Source of the DNA: an uncultured Bacteroidota bacterium
Lineage (GTDB): Bacteria; Bacteroidota; Bacteroidia; Flavobacteriales; Flavobacteriaceae
Direction: 5' to 3'
DNA length: 33,779 nt
Assembly (NCBI GenBank): GCA_902635895.1
Contig: CACPPV010000012.1
Coordinates: 1 to 33,779 of the forward strand
Shown: piece by piece, positions 24,238-32,731 of the stretch
How positions within the stretch are numbered: position 1 is the first letter of the stretch
Layout of the letters: the number at the start of each line of letters is the position of its first letter
The notes under the pieces: model-generated
Told to the model about the DNA's origin: nothing
The model's database searches: none
Seen by the model: the letters and a program-made list of their open reading frames with translations, nothing else
Position numbers and translations under genes: made by a program

Positions 24238-25467
24238 ATGGAAAAAAAAATTAAAAATATTTTTTTTAAGAATTTTTTTAATTTATCAATTAATCAACTT
24301 ATCAATATCCTTTTTACTTTAATTATTACCCCTCTTTTATTTCAAAAAATTGAAGTTGAAAGTTTTGGTTTAGTAAATCTATATTTCACTATTGTAATGG
24401 TTATTTCAGTAATGGTTGGTTATGGGTACAATATTAATGCTCCTAAGAGAATAGCTTCTTTTAAAAACAGTATTGATACTCAAAACCTAATTAATGACAT
24501 TATTTCAACACGTTTGTATTTAGGGTTTATTTTTTTATTTGTTTCTTTAACACTTGTATTTTTTTTTCCTCGATTTTTTTATGAACATGTATTTATTTTT
24601 TCACTAATAATTATACTTAGTGAAGCTTTAAATCCTTTTTTCTATTTTCAAGGAAATGATAAATTAATTGGAGTTGTATTATCAAATTTCCTCATTAAAA
24701 GTTTTTATTTATTGTTAATTTTATATCTAATAAATTCAAGTAATGATGCTTTTTTGGTGAATTTATTTTTTGGTTTTTCGTCTTTAATTATTTACATTTT
24801 TTGCTGGATTTACATTTATAATAATCAAAAATTTAGTTTCAGTTTTTCAAGACCAAAACAATTTCTTAATAGATTAAATGAAAACTTTTATTTTACGCTC
24901 TCTTCTCTTTCGGGTTATTTATCAGTAAATAGCGCACTTATAATCATGTTTGTTTTTGTCAGTAACACAGAGCTTGGAAAATTTTCATTAGCCCAAAAAG
25001 TTGGCTTTCTTCTAAGAATGATTCCAGTTTTTATAACTCAGTCAATTTTACAAGAAGCTACTAGGAAATTTATTAATGATAAAAACAATTTTAAAAATTT
25101 TTTAAACAGAACTTTCAAAAATAGTTTACTACTCACTTTTTCTATAGCTATCCTTGTTACTCTTTTTTCAAAATGGATAATTTATTTTTTATCTGGTGAT
25201 TTTATTGAGTATAGCCAAAAAATCTTATCGATATTAGCATTTGTTCCATTTTTTAGTATGTTAAATTTTAAAAATATGGTCAAAATAATAGTTAATGAAA
25301 GAAAAATAATTTTGAATAAAACCTCTTGGTATACTGTATGCTTTACATTTGTTTCAGGATTTCTACTAAGTTTTATTTATGGGGGTCTAGGTATGGCTAT
25401 ATCACTAATTTTAACAGAAATAATTAATTATTTTTTGTGTAATTATTACTTAAAAAAAAATGAATAA
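24238..25467 (+). CDS. wzx: oligosaccharide-lipid flippase (Wzx family)
   Basis: Moves undecaprenyl-linked repeat units across the inner membrane. It has 409 residues with about 12 hydrophobic segments spread along the length. The N-terminal pattern (N-L-S-I-N-Q-L-I-N-I ... T-P-L-L-F) and the E-x-F-G-L-V-N-L-Y-F segment are typical of polysaccharide biosynthesis (MOP) flippases. Codons 2-5 contain a run of nine A, followed shortly by eight T. The 3' end overlaps the GT2 gene by 8 bases within another nine-A run. Substrate specificity is unknown. Placed after wzz and before the glycosyltransferase genes. Confidence 0.88.
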   Translation: MEKKIKNIFFKNFFNLSINQLINILFTLIITPLLFQKIEVESFGLVNLYFTIVMVISVMVGYGYNINAPKRIASFKNSIDTQNLINDIISTRLYLGFIFLFVSLTLVFFFPRFFYEHVFIFSLIIILSEALNPFFYFQGNDKLIGVVLSNFLIKSFYLLLILYLINSSNDAFLVNLFFGFSSLIIYIFCWIYIYNNQKFSFSFSRPKQFLNRLNENFYFTLSSLSGYLSVNSALIIMFVFVSNTELGKFSLAQKVGFLLRMIPVFITQSILQEATRKFINDKNNFKNFLNRTFKNSLLLTFSIAILVTLFSKWIIYFLSGDFIEYSQKILSILAFVPFFSMLNFKNMVKIIVNERKIILNKTSWYTVCFTFVSGFLLSFIYGGLGMAISLILTEIINYFLCNYYLKKNE

Positions 25468-26365
25468 GGAACTAGCTATAATTTTAGTAAACTGGAACCA
25501 ATATGAGCTGACTAATTCCTGTATTAAAAGTATTTTGAATTGCTCATATAAAAAATTTAAAATTATACTTGTTGATAATTGCTCTAAAGATAAGTCTGTC
25601 ACAAAATTAAAGAAAGATTTTTCCAACATTCATTTTATACAAAACAATTCAAATTTAGGTTTTACCGGAGCCAACAATATTGGAATTGAATATGCAAAAA
25701 GTGAGGATTATGAGTACATTATGCTTTTAAATAATGATACTGAGGTTGATGAAAACTTTATTGAGCCTTTATTAAATAGATTAAATTCTGAAAAAGGAGT
25801 GGGTGCTGTTCAACCTTTAATTTTGAATTTTCAAAATAAAAATACAGTTTGGAATTTTGGCGGACGATTTAATAAATTTTTTGGTTTGCCTTTAACCCTA
25901 AACAAAAATATTGAATTAAATATTTTACAAAATGAATCTTTAACAGAGTGGATCTCGGGGTGTTGCTTCGTGTTTAGATCTTCATTAGTAGACTTAATTG
26001 GCTATTTGGATGATGACTACTTTGTATATTACGAAGATGCTGACTATTCTTTAAAAATAAAAAACACGGGTTATAGTTTAGGTATTGTAAAAGAAAGTAT
26101 AATTTATCATCATGAGGGTAAATCTTGGATTCAAAAAAAATCTTGGGAAGGATCGGTTTCACCATATACTCATTATTTAAGCATTAGAAATCATATTTAT
26201 TTTATCAAAAAACATAATTCAGATTTTAACTTAATCGGAGTTTGGATCTATCAATTTTTAAAAATATTTTCTTATTTATTATATTTTACAATTAAACTAA
26301 GATTTGTGAAACTAAAAATGGTTTACAAAGGATTGATTGACGGACTTAACTACAATGAAGAATGA
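25460..26365 (+). CDS. family 2 glycosyltransferase (rhamnosyltransferase-like)
   Basis: 301 residues, cytoplasmic face of the inner membrane. The GT-A fold opening is I-I-L-V-N-W-N-Q-Y ... I-L-V-D-N-C-S-K-D. The nucleotide/metal site is L-L-N-N-D-T-E-V near residue 93, and acidic Y-Y-E-D-A-D-Y-S-L-K near residue 193 supplies the likely catalytic base. A C-terminal hydrophobic/basic region may bind the membrane. The N-N-D-T form of the DxD motif is typical of the WbbL-like GT2 subgroup, many of which transfer rhamnose; the actual sugar is not determinable. It overlaps wzx by 8 and wzy by 4 bases. Confidence 0.88.
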   Translation: MNKELAIILVNWNQYELTNSCIKSILNCSYKKFKIILVDNCSKDKSVTKLKKDFSNIHFIQNNSNLGFTGANNIGIEYAKSEDYEYIMLLNNDTEVDENFIEPLLNRLNSEKGVGAVQPLILNFQNKNTVWNFGGRFNKFFGLPLTLNKNIELNILQNESLTEWISGCCFVFRSSLVDLIGYLDDDYFVYYEDADYSLKIKNTGYSLGIVKESIIYHHEGKSWIQKKSWEGSVSPYTHYLSIRNHIYFIKKHNSDFNLIGVWIYQFLKIFSYLLYFTIKLRFVKLKMVYKGLIDGLNYNEE

Positions 26366-27729
26366 TTATCTCACTCCTTCTTTTATCATGCTATACATTC
26401 TTTGTATATTTTATACTAGAGAGAGTTTACAATGGAAATCTATCTTTTCTATTAATATACCTTGTTACTTTTTTACCAGTATATTTTATTTTTCAGTTAA
26501 TTGTTTTTGATTTTTATGAAAATGTATTGCTTGTAGATTTGATAAAGTACTCCAAAGATTTTGTAATCTTTTCATCTTTCTTTATTGTTTTTTTTGGATC
26601 AAAGAAGGATTTTTTCTTAAAGGAATTAAAAACAACATTTTTAGATAAAACAATTATTTTATTTATTATGCTATCTTCAATATACGCTATTATTCCAATT
26701 GGTGAAGCATCCTTTTATGTTAAACTACTTTATTTGAAAAATATATATTTAATAGGAATAGTTTATTACTTAGGAAGAAACTTTTTTATTAACGAAAATT
26801 TATTTTTTAATCTAAAAAAAATATTGATTTCAATACTTTGTATTGCTTTTTTGGTATCCTCAATTGAATATTTTTTCAATTTTCATTTACACAGTTTTTT
26901 TAATTATGCTAAGTTTAATTTATTAATTAACGATATTCTTCCTGAGGGTAATTTTGGATTAAGTTGGACCTTTGAAAGATCTCCTGACCATGCAAGATTT
27001 GGATCTATCTTTCCAAATCCTTTGGAGTATAGTTCTAATCTGCTTTTATTTTTAACAATTCCACTTTTTGCAATTCTTGATTCAAAAAAAAACATATCTA
27101 AAAACTTATTTATCATTTTTATTGTTTTTGTTTCATTCTACTATGCCTATTCAAGAGCTTCTATTTTATCAGCACTAATTGTGATTTTTTCAGCGTTATT
27201 TATTACTAAAAATTATAAGATAGTTTTTTACATTTTAGTATCGTTATTTTTTTCAATTTTGATTTTTTATTTTTCGGCTAGCGAGGATTCAATTTACTTT
27301 ATCATAGATACTTTTACTTTTAATGAAAGCTCATCATTTAGTCACCTGATAGAATGGATTCAAGCGATTCTTACTATCATTGAGAATCCCTTAGGAATAG
27401 GTTTGGCAATGAGCGGTAATGCATCAGGAGTTGATCAGGCCTTAAAAATTGGAGGAGAAAATCAATTTTTAATTTATGGAGTTCAAATGGGAGTAATTTC
27501 TATAATTTTATATTCACTAATGTTATTTAAATCAATTAGAGATTCGTTCTCAGTTTTTAGTCTATCAAGTGGTCATATAAAAGAACTTGCCTTCATTGTT
27601 TTACTTACAAAATTCGGTCTTATAATCCCTTTACTAACAGCAAATGCTGAACTTTATTTATTTGTTTCACTAACAACATGGTTTTTAATTGGATCAATTC
27701 AAAAATCTTATCTAAAAATTTCTCTATAA
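26362..27729 (+). CDS. wzy: O-antigen/capsule polymerase (Wzy-like)
   Basis: 455 residues with about 11-12 transmembrane helices and a larger polar loop around residues 190-220 (W-T-F-E-R-S-P-D-H-A-R-F-G-S-I-F-P-N-P). The R/H-G/N-rich extracytoplasmic loop and a later E-N-P-L-G-I-G-L segment resemble the O-antigen ligase/polymerase (Wzy_C) family. With only one such gene in a locus that also has wzx and wzz, polymerase is more likely than ligase, but sequence alone cannot separate them. The start overlaps the GT2 stop in an ATGA. Confidence 0.82.
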   Translation: MIISLLLLSCYTFFVYFILERVYNGNLSFLLIYLVTFLPVYFIFQLIVFDFYENVLLVDLIKYSKDFVIFSSFFIVFFGSKKDFFLKELKTTFLDKTIILFIMLSSIYAIIPIGEASFYVKLLYLKNIYLIGIVYYLGRNFFINENLFFNLKKILISILCIAFLVSSIEYFFNFHLHSFFNYAKFNLLINDILPEGNFGLSWTFERSPDHARFGSIFPNPLEYSSNLLLFLTIPLFAILDSKKNISKNLFIIFIVFVSFYYAYSRASILSALIVIFSALFITKNYKIVFYILVSLFFSILIFYFSASEDSIYFIIDTFTFNESSSFSHLIEWIQAILTIIENPLGIGLAMSGNASGVDQALKIGGENQFLIYGVQMGVISIILYSLMLFKSIRDSFSVFSLSSGHIKELAFIVLLTKFGLIIPLLTANAELYLFVSLTTWFLIGSIQKSYLKISL

Positions 27730-27736
27730 TTAAATT

Positions 27737-28831
27737 ATGATAACAGTTTTAATTGATACGTTTTATTTAAAAGCTGCTCCTGCTGGAATCAAAACCTATA
27801 TAAATCAATTAATTTATTGTTCCCAAAATTTGAATACCAAAAAAATAAATTATGTATACTCCACTGATTTAATTAATAGCTCTAGCCATTTTTTTTTAAA
27901 TTCAAGTAATAGATTAGTTAGGTGGTTATTCCAGTTATACTATTTTATATGGAAACAGATCATTTTACCGATAAAGTGTTTAAAGCAGAGTCCTGATATT
28001 TTATTGTGTCCAGATTATGTTTTGCCATTTTGGAATCTCAATTTGAAAAAGGTTGTTGTCTTACACGATTCATTTTTTTGGAAAAATAGAGAAGATTATT
28101 CAAAAATTTGGAGATGGTATTACTTAAAATGTATTAATTATGGAATTAATGAAAGTACTACCATAGTTACAACAAGTAAACATTCAAAGAAATCATTAAA
28201 AAAGGTACTAAGAAAAAAAAATAATATTGAGGTTATTTATCAAAGCTGTTCCGAAAGTAAAATCAAAAAGAAAGTTGAAAAAAATATTCTTCATGTAGGA
28301 TCATTTGAGAAGCGAAAAAACTTAATGACTCTAGTAAAAGCTTTTTTGAAAATTAAATCAAATTCATTGAACAAAGATTTTAAATTGATCTTAGCTGGTA
28401 CAACTAATTTTTTTGGAAAAAATTCAGAATATTTATCCATTAAAAATTTTATAAAAGAAAATAATATTGAAAGGGATGTGATTATAACTGGGCATGTAAA
28501 TAACCAGGAAAAAAACAAACTTTATTCAAAGGCGTTTTTATATGTTTTCCCCTCTAATGATGAGGGATTTGGTATACCAATAATTGAAGCATTTTCGAAT
28601 AAAGTGCCAATTATTTGTTCCGATATTGAAGTTTTTAAAGAAATTGGAAATGATGCAGTTTTAAATTTTAAAAAAAACAATCATAATGATTTAGCATGCA
28701 AGATTGAGTTGCTAATAAACTCAGATAAATTAAGATTAGAATTAATAAATAAAGGTTTGAAAAGACTAAAAACCTTTTCAAGTGATAACTTTATGAGTTC
28801 ATATGAAAAACTATTTAAATCATTAAAGTAA
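27737..28831 (+). CDS. family 4 glycosyltransferase
   Basis: 364 residues, GT-B fold, retaining type. The N-terminal acceptor domain has A-G-I-K-T-Y-I near residue 15 and L-L-C-P-D-Y, V-V-L-H-D-S. The C-terminal donor domain has H-V-G-S-F-E-K-R-K-N, G-H-V, and F-P-S-N-D-E-G-F-G-I-P-I-I-E-A with the conserved E-x7-E pair contacting the nucleotide sugar. No membrane helix. It adds one sugar to the lipid-linked repeat unit; sugar and linkage unknown. It begins 7 bases after wzy, and the next gene starts directly after its stop codon. Confidence 0.88.
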   Translation: MITVLIDTFYLKAAPAGIKTYINQLIYCSQNLNTKKINYVYSTDLINSSSHFFLNSSNRLVRWLFQLYYFIWKQIILPIKCLKQSPDILLCPDYVLPFWNLNLKKVVVLHDSFFWKNREDYSKIWRWYYLKCINYGINESTTIVTTSKHSKKSLKKVLRKKNNIEVIYQSCSESKIKKKVEKNILHVGSFEKRKNLMTLVKAFLKIKSNSLNKDFKLILAGTTNFFGKNSEYLSIKNFIKENNIERDVIITGHVNNQEKNKLYSKAFLYVFPSNDEGFGIPIIEAFSNKVPIICSDIEVFKEIGNDAVLNFKKNNHNDLACKIELLINSDKLRLELINKGLKRLKTFSSDNFMSSYEKLFKSLK

Positions 28832-29941
28832 ATGAGTAAAAGAATTTTAATCTTTCATAGCTCTAACGACTTATATGGTGCTAGTAAAATATTAATTCAA
28901 GTGATAAATCAACTCAACAAAAATGGATATGAAACTCATGTTTTCTTACCTTACAAAGGTCCCCTAGATCATTTTTTTGATGATAAAAAAATAAAAACTA
29001 AACATATAAATTTCGGAGTCTTAAGAAGAAAATACTTTAGTCCTATTGGTCTTTTAAATAGGCTCTATAAAATTTTCATTTCCACTTTTAAAATTATAAG
29101 ATATGTTAAACAAAATAATATCGAAATAATTTATACTAATACATCCATTGTTTTAGCTTCTGGAATTTCTGCATTTTTATGTAAAGTTCCTAACTACGTT
29201 CATATTCATGAAATTCCAAATAACAAATTTTATTCTAGAATTATAGGATTCTTTATTTCTAGATTTTCTTCAAAAATTATAGTAGTCTCTAAAAGTGTAA
29301 AAAGTCACTGGTCAAAATATATAAATAAGCCTTTAACGCTTATATACAATGGAATACCAAAGACCAAGATTCAAAATATAGTAAAAAGCCCCTCTAAAAA
29401 AATAAGATTCTTAACCATAGCAAGGCTTTTACCCTACAAAGGCCATAAGTATATTATTGAAATTGCAAATTATTTTAAAAAGAAAAATATTAATTCAGAA
29501 TTTATTTTCCTTGGAGACACTTTTAAAGGTTATGAGTACTATGAGAATGAATTGAAGCAAATGTCCAAAGATTTAGGTATTGAAAAAAATATTTCATTAA
29601 AAGGATTTGATCCTAGTATTTCTAAATACTTAAATCAATCAGACTTTCTTTTACATGGAGCTATAGACCCTGACCCTTTACCTACTGTTATTTTTGAAGC
29701 CATTCAACATGAGCTTCCAGTTATTTCAACTTGTATTGGAGGGTCTGTTGAAATTTTGGACAATGGTAATGGTGGTTTGTTAATCCCGTTTGATGATGCT
29801 AACAGGGCAAGTGAAGAAATATTAAAATATGTTTTTGATAAAGAGCTTATTGAAAGGAAAAAAAAATATTCAACCAATCATATTAAAAAAGAATTTTCCG
29901 AAAAAAGATTCAATAAAAATATACTTAAATTCTTTAGTTAG
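28832..29941 (+). CDS. family 4 glycosyltransferase
   Basis: 369 residues, GT-B fold. The start has H-S-S-N-D-L-Y-G-A-S-K-I-L, a pattern common in GT4 enzymes of surface polysaccharide loci. Next are H-I-H-E-I-P and V-V-S-K-S-V-K-S-H-W in the acceptor half. The donor half has T-I-A-R-L-L-P-Y-K-G-H-K and D-P-D-P-L-P-T-V-I-F-E-A with an atypical first position of the E-x7-E pair (Asp/Pro region instead of E-G-F/x-P), then G-G-S-V-E-I. Zero-base spacing from the upstream gene suggests coupling. Donor sugar unknown. Confidence 0.87.
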   Translation: MSKRILIFHSSNDLYGASKILIQVINQLNKNGYETHVFLPYKGPLDHFFDDKKIKTKHINFGVLRRKYFSPIGLLNRLYKIFISTFKIIRYVKQNNIEIIYTNTSIVLASGISAFLCKVPNYVHIHEIPNNKFYSRIIGFFISRFSSKIIVVSKSVKSHWSKYINKPLTLIYNGIPKTKIQNIVKSPSKKIRFLTIARLLPYKGHKYIIEIANYFKKKNINSEFIFLGDTFKGYEYYENELKQMSKDLGIEKNISLKGFDPSISKYLNQSDFLLHGAIDPDPLPTVIFEAIQHELPVISTCIGGSVEILDNGNGGLLIPFDDANRASEEILKYVFDKELIERKKKYSTNHIKKEFSEKRFNKNILKFFS

Positions 29942-29955
29942 TAAGATATATGTTT

Positions 29956-29963
29956 TAGTTTTG
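29956..29963 (+). promoter_or_regulatory. possible internal -7 element before the epimerase gene
   Basis: TAGTTTTG matches TAnnTTTG and ends 8 bases before ATG 29972, in the 30-base gap that is the widest between consecutive genes from 23180 to 32092. No TTG is found at the right distance, so it may be chance. Confidence 0.25.
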
Positions 29964-29971
29964 AAAACTGT

Positions 29972-30976
29972 ATGTATATTTTAATAACTGGTGTTGCAGG
30001 TCTACTTGGAAGTAGATTAGCTGATTGGATAGTGGAAAATAAACCTGAATACAATATTGTTGGTATTGACAATCTATCAGGGGGATATATTGAAAATATT
30101 AATCCTAAAGTAATTTTTTACAAGTTAGATTTAGTTTCAAATTCTCTTGCTGAAGTTTTTAAAAAGTATAAATTCAACTTTGTTTTTCATTTTGCGGCCT
30201 ATGCTGCTGAAGGTTTATCTCCTTTTATAAGAGGATTTAATTATGATAATAATTTAAAATCCACTGCTCGAATCGTTAACCAATGTATAATTAATGATGT
30301 AAAAAGATTAGTTTTTACCTCAACTATGGCTGTATATGGACATGGTGAAAAGAAAATTTTTGATGAATCTCAAGTTCCTTGTCCAATTGATCCGTATGGT
30401 GTTGCTAAATATGCATGTGAAATGGATATTAAAATTGCTGGTGAACAACATGGCTTAGATTGGTGTATAATAAGACCACATAACGTATATGGAATAAAAC
30501 AAAATATTTGGGACAAATACAGAAATGTTTTAGGTATTTGGATGTATCAATATTTGAACAATAAACCTATGACTATTTTTGGTTCAGGTAATCAAACTCG
30601 AGCATTTTCTTATATAGATGATTCTTTGGAGCCTTTGTGGAAATCTGCTGTTGAACCAAAAGCTTCAAAAGAAATTATAAATTTAGGAGGAATTAAATCA
30701 GTTTCGATTCTTGAGGCCAATAAAGTTTTAAAAGATGTTATTGGAGATGGAAAAACGATCTTTCTTGAAGGGCGTCACGAGGTTGAACATGCAATTCCTA
30801 CATTTAAAAAATCTATTGATATTTTAGGTTTTAATCATAAAACTGATCTAAAGGAAGGACTTTCTGAAATGTGGAGTTGGGCCCAAAATCAACCAAAAAG
30901 AAATCGATTTATATGGTCTTCATATGAACTTGATAAAGGATTGTATTCCTTCTGGAAAAACCCATCAAAACTTTAA
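29972..30976 (+). CDS. NAD-dependent epimerase/dehydratase (nucleotide-sugar, GalE-like)
   Basis: 334 residues, extended short-chain dehydrogenase fold. The NAD loop is T-G-V-A-G-L-L-G-S (normally T-G-x-x-G-x-x-G) at residues 6-14, with I-D-N-L-S-G-G typical of GalE/WbpP-like enzymes. S-T-M-A-V-Y-G supplies the catalytic Ser/Thr, and Y-G-V-A-K the Tyr-Lys pair near residue 142. R-P-H-N-V-Y-G and a substrate-binding C-terminal part follow. Likely an epimerase or dehydratase acting on a UDP- or dTDP-sugar for the repeat unit. It is the only nucleotide-sugar enzyme visible in the locus. The next gene begins directly after its stop. Confidence 0.88.
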   Translation: MYILITGVAGLLGSRLADWIVENKPEYNIVGIDNLSGGYIENINPKVIFYKLDLVSNSLAEVFKKYKFNFVFHFAAYAAEGLSPFIRGFNYDNNLKSTARIVNQCIINDVKRLVFTSTMAVYGHGEKKIFDESQVPCPIDPYGVAKYACEMDIKIAGEQHGLDWCIIRPHNVYGIKQNIWDKYRNVLGIWMYQYLNNKPMTIFGSGNQTRAFSYIDDSLEPLWKSAVEPKASKEIINLGGIKSVSILEANKVLKDVIGDGKTIFLEGRHEVEHAIPTFKKSIDILGFNHKTDLKEGLSEMWSWAQNQPKRNRFIWSSYELDKGLYSFWKNPSKL

Positions 30977-32092
30977 ATGAATGTAGCAATAATCGGATCA
31001 AGAGGATATCCCTATGTATATAGCGGATACGAAACTTTTGTTAAAGAGTTAAGCGAAAGATTAGTAAAAAAAAATGTTTCAGTAACAGTTTATTGTCACA
31101 AGGCTTTGTTTAAAACAAAACCTAAAGTAGTCAATGGGATCAATCTGAAATACATTAGGGGAGTAAATACTAAGTCATTAAGTCAATTGAGTCACTCACT
31201 CATCTCAATTTTAAGTGCTTGTGTTAGTGACTATGATATAATTTTTGTGGTTAATGCAGCTAATGGTCCATTTGGAATTCTAACCAAACTTTTCAATAAA
31301 AAGACAGTGATTAATGTTGATGGTCTTGAGTGGTTGAGACCTAAATGGAAAGGACTAGGTGCTAATTATTATAAATTTGCGGCAAGAATGGCTACAATTT
31401 TTTATGATCAAATCATCAATGATGCTGAAGAGATGAGAAAAATATACTTAGAATTATTTGGAAAAGACTCCAAAGTAATAGCGTATGGTCCAAAAGAAAA
31501 TATAAATTCATCCTCTCAGATTCTTGATAAACTGAAACTGAAAAAATTAGACTATTATCTGATAGTCGGAAGACTAATTCCCGATAATAATTGGGATATT
31601 TTGGTTGATGGATTCAAGTTATCAAATTCAAATAAAAAACTAGTTATCGTTGGTGACAACCCTTTTAAAAATAAGTTTCAAGACAATTTAGAAAAGGATA
31701 ATAGTAATAAAATAATATTTACTGGACTTATCAAAGATCAATCAGAGTTATGTGACTTATTTAGAAATGCCTATGCTTACTTACATGGGCATGAATATGG
31801 TGGAACCAATCCAACTCTAATTGAATCTCTTTCATTTGGAAATGCAGTTTTAGCATTAAATACAGTTTTTAATAAAGAGGTTTTGCAAAATGGAAAGTAT
31901 GGACTTTTTTTTGAAAAAAACAGAGCGTCCGTTAAAGAAATGATTCAATATGCAGATTCAAATAAAAAAGAAATTTTAGATTTAAAAAACAAATCTAAAA
32001 ATGCACTTAAAAATAAATATGAGTGGAATTATATTGTTGATCAGTATATTGAGGTTTTCGAGGCGGTAAGAGTTAAAAATTATGCATCGTAA
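30977..32092 (+). CDS. family 4 glycosyltransferase with DUF1972-type N-terminus
   Basis: 371 residues. The N-terminus G-S-R-G-Y-P-Y-V-Y-S-G-Y-E-T-F-V (residues 7-22) matches the DUF1972 acceptor domain found in rhamnosyl- and related transferases, where G-G-F/Y-E-T is conserved. The donor domain has V-G-R-L-I-P-D-N-N, F-T-G-L-I, and H-G-H-E-Y-G-G-T-N-P-T-L-I-E-S with the sugar-binding Glu. It may extend the repeat unit with a deoxyhexose or add to a preceding rhamnose; inference only. The gene abuts the epimerase gene and overlaps the convergent methyltransferase gene by 20 bases. Confidence 0.88.
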   Translation: MNVAIIGSRGYPYVYSGYETFVKELSERLVKKNVSVTVYCHKALFKTKPKVVNGINLKYIRGVNTKSLSQLSHSLISILSACVSDYDIIFVVNAANGPFGILTKLFNKKTVINVDGLEWLRPKWKGLGANYYKFAARMATIFYDQIINDAEEMRKIYLELFGKDSKVIAYGPKENINSSSQILDKLKLKKLDYYLIVGRLIPDNNWDILVDGFKLSNSNKKLVIVGDNPFKNKFQDNLEKDNSNKIIFTGLIKDQSELCDLFRNAYAYLHGHEYGGTNPTLIESLSFGNAVLALNTVFNKEVLQNGKYGLFFEKNRASVKEMIQYADSNKKEILDLKNKSKNALKNKYEWNYIVDQYIEVFEAVRVKNYAS

Positions 32093-32729
32093 ATGATTTA
32101 TTCATTCCTAAAAATTTTTCAAAGTAAATTTTTGAACTTGGAAATAACTCTTTCATTTCTTTTAAACTTAATAGTCTAATCTCTTCAATATATTGACTAG
32201 CAAATTTTTTATCCCATTTTTTTAATCTACTAAGTTTAGTTTTCGTTAAAATAAAATATTTTAGTTTATTAGGAATAAATTGAAAAAAAGGAAGTAAGTA
32301 GTGGGGCTCAATCAAAAAAAATTTATTTGGAGTCTGAACTATATATTTTTGTCCAACTCGAATAATTTCTGATGACATTTTTTTTTGATTTTCAAAATTA
32401 TAGAGATGTTCAATTACTGAATTCGAGTGAGCTACATCAAAGGACTTGTCAACGAACTGACTTAGATTAGTAGCGTCTCCAATTTCATAATTTATATTGG
32501 AATATTTAGAGATTTCTTTTTCAATATTAACAATAGTAATTTTATAATTTAAATTTCCAGCCAAACCTCTATTCTCCCAAAAATTTATTTTACCCCCAAC
32601 ATCTAAAATACTTACAGGTTTAGGAAGTTTATTAATTTTTTTTAAAAAAAACGAGAATCTTTTTTCTCTAAATTGATTTCCAAGGGAGTTTTTGTTTTCA
32701 GAAATATCAAAAATGCTATAAAAATTCAA
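32073..32729 (-). CDS. class I SAM-dependent methyltransferase
   Basis: 218 residues. The first plausible start is TTG 32729, two bases after the stop of the upstream Wzi-like gene; no in-frame ATG is available before the core. The SAM-binding strand I-L-D-V-G-G-K lies at about residues 41-47. The acidic I-G-D-A-T-N-L motif and post-I strand S-N-S-V-I-E-H-L (with the common E-H) match the Methyltransf_11/23 group. It may methylate a sugar of the surface polymer or a lipid; no substrate is evident. It is convergent with the last glycosyltransferase gene (20-base overlap) and likely translated together with the Wzi-like gene. Confidence 0.75.
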   Translation of the reverse strand: MNFYSIFDISENKNSLGNQFREKRFSFFLKKINKLPKPVSILDVGGKINFWENRGLAGNLNYKITIVNIEKEISKYSNINYEIGDATNLSQFVDKSFDVAHSNSVIEHLYNFENQKKMSSEIIRVGQKYIVQTPNKFFLIEPHYLLPFFQFIPNKLKYFILTKTKLSRLKKWDKKFASQYIEEIRLLSLKEMKELFPSSKIYFEKFLGMNKSFTMHNF

Positions 32730-32731
32730 TT

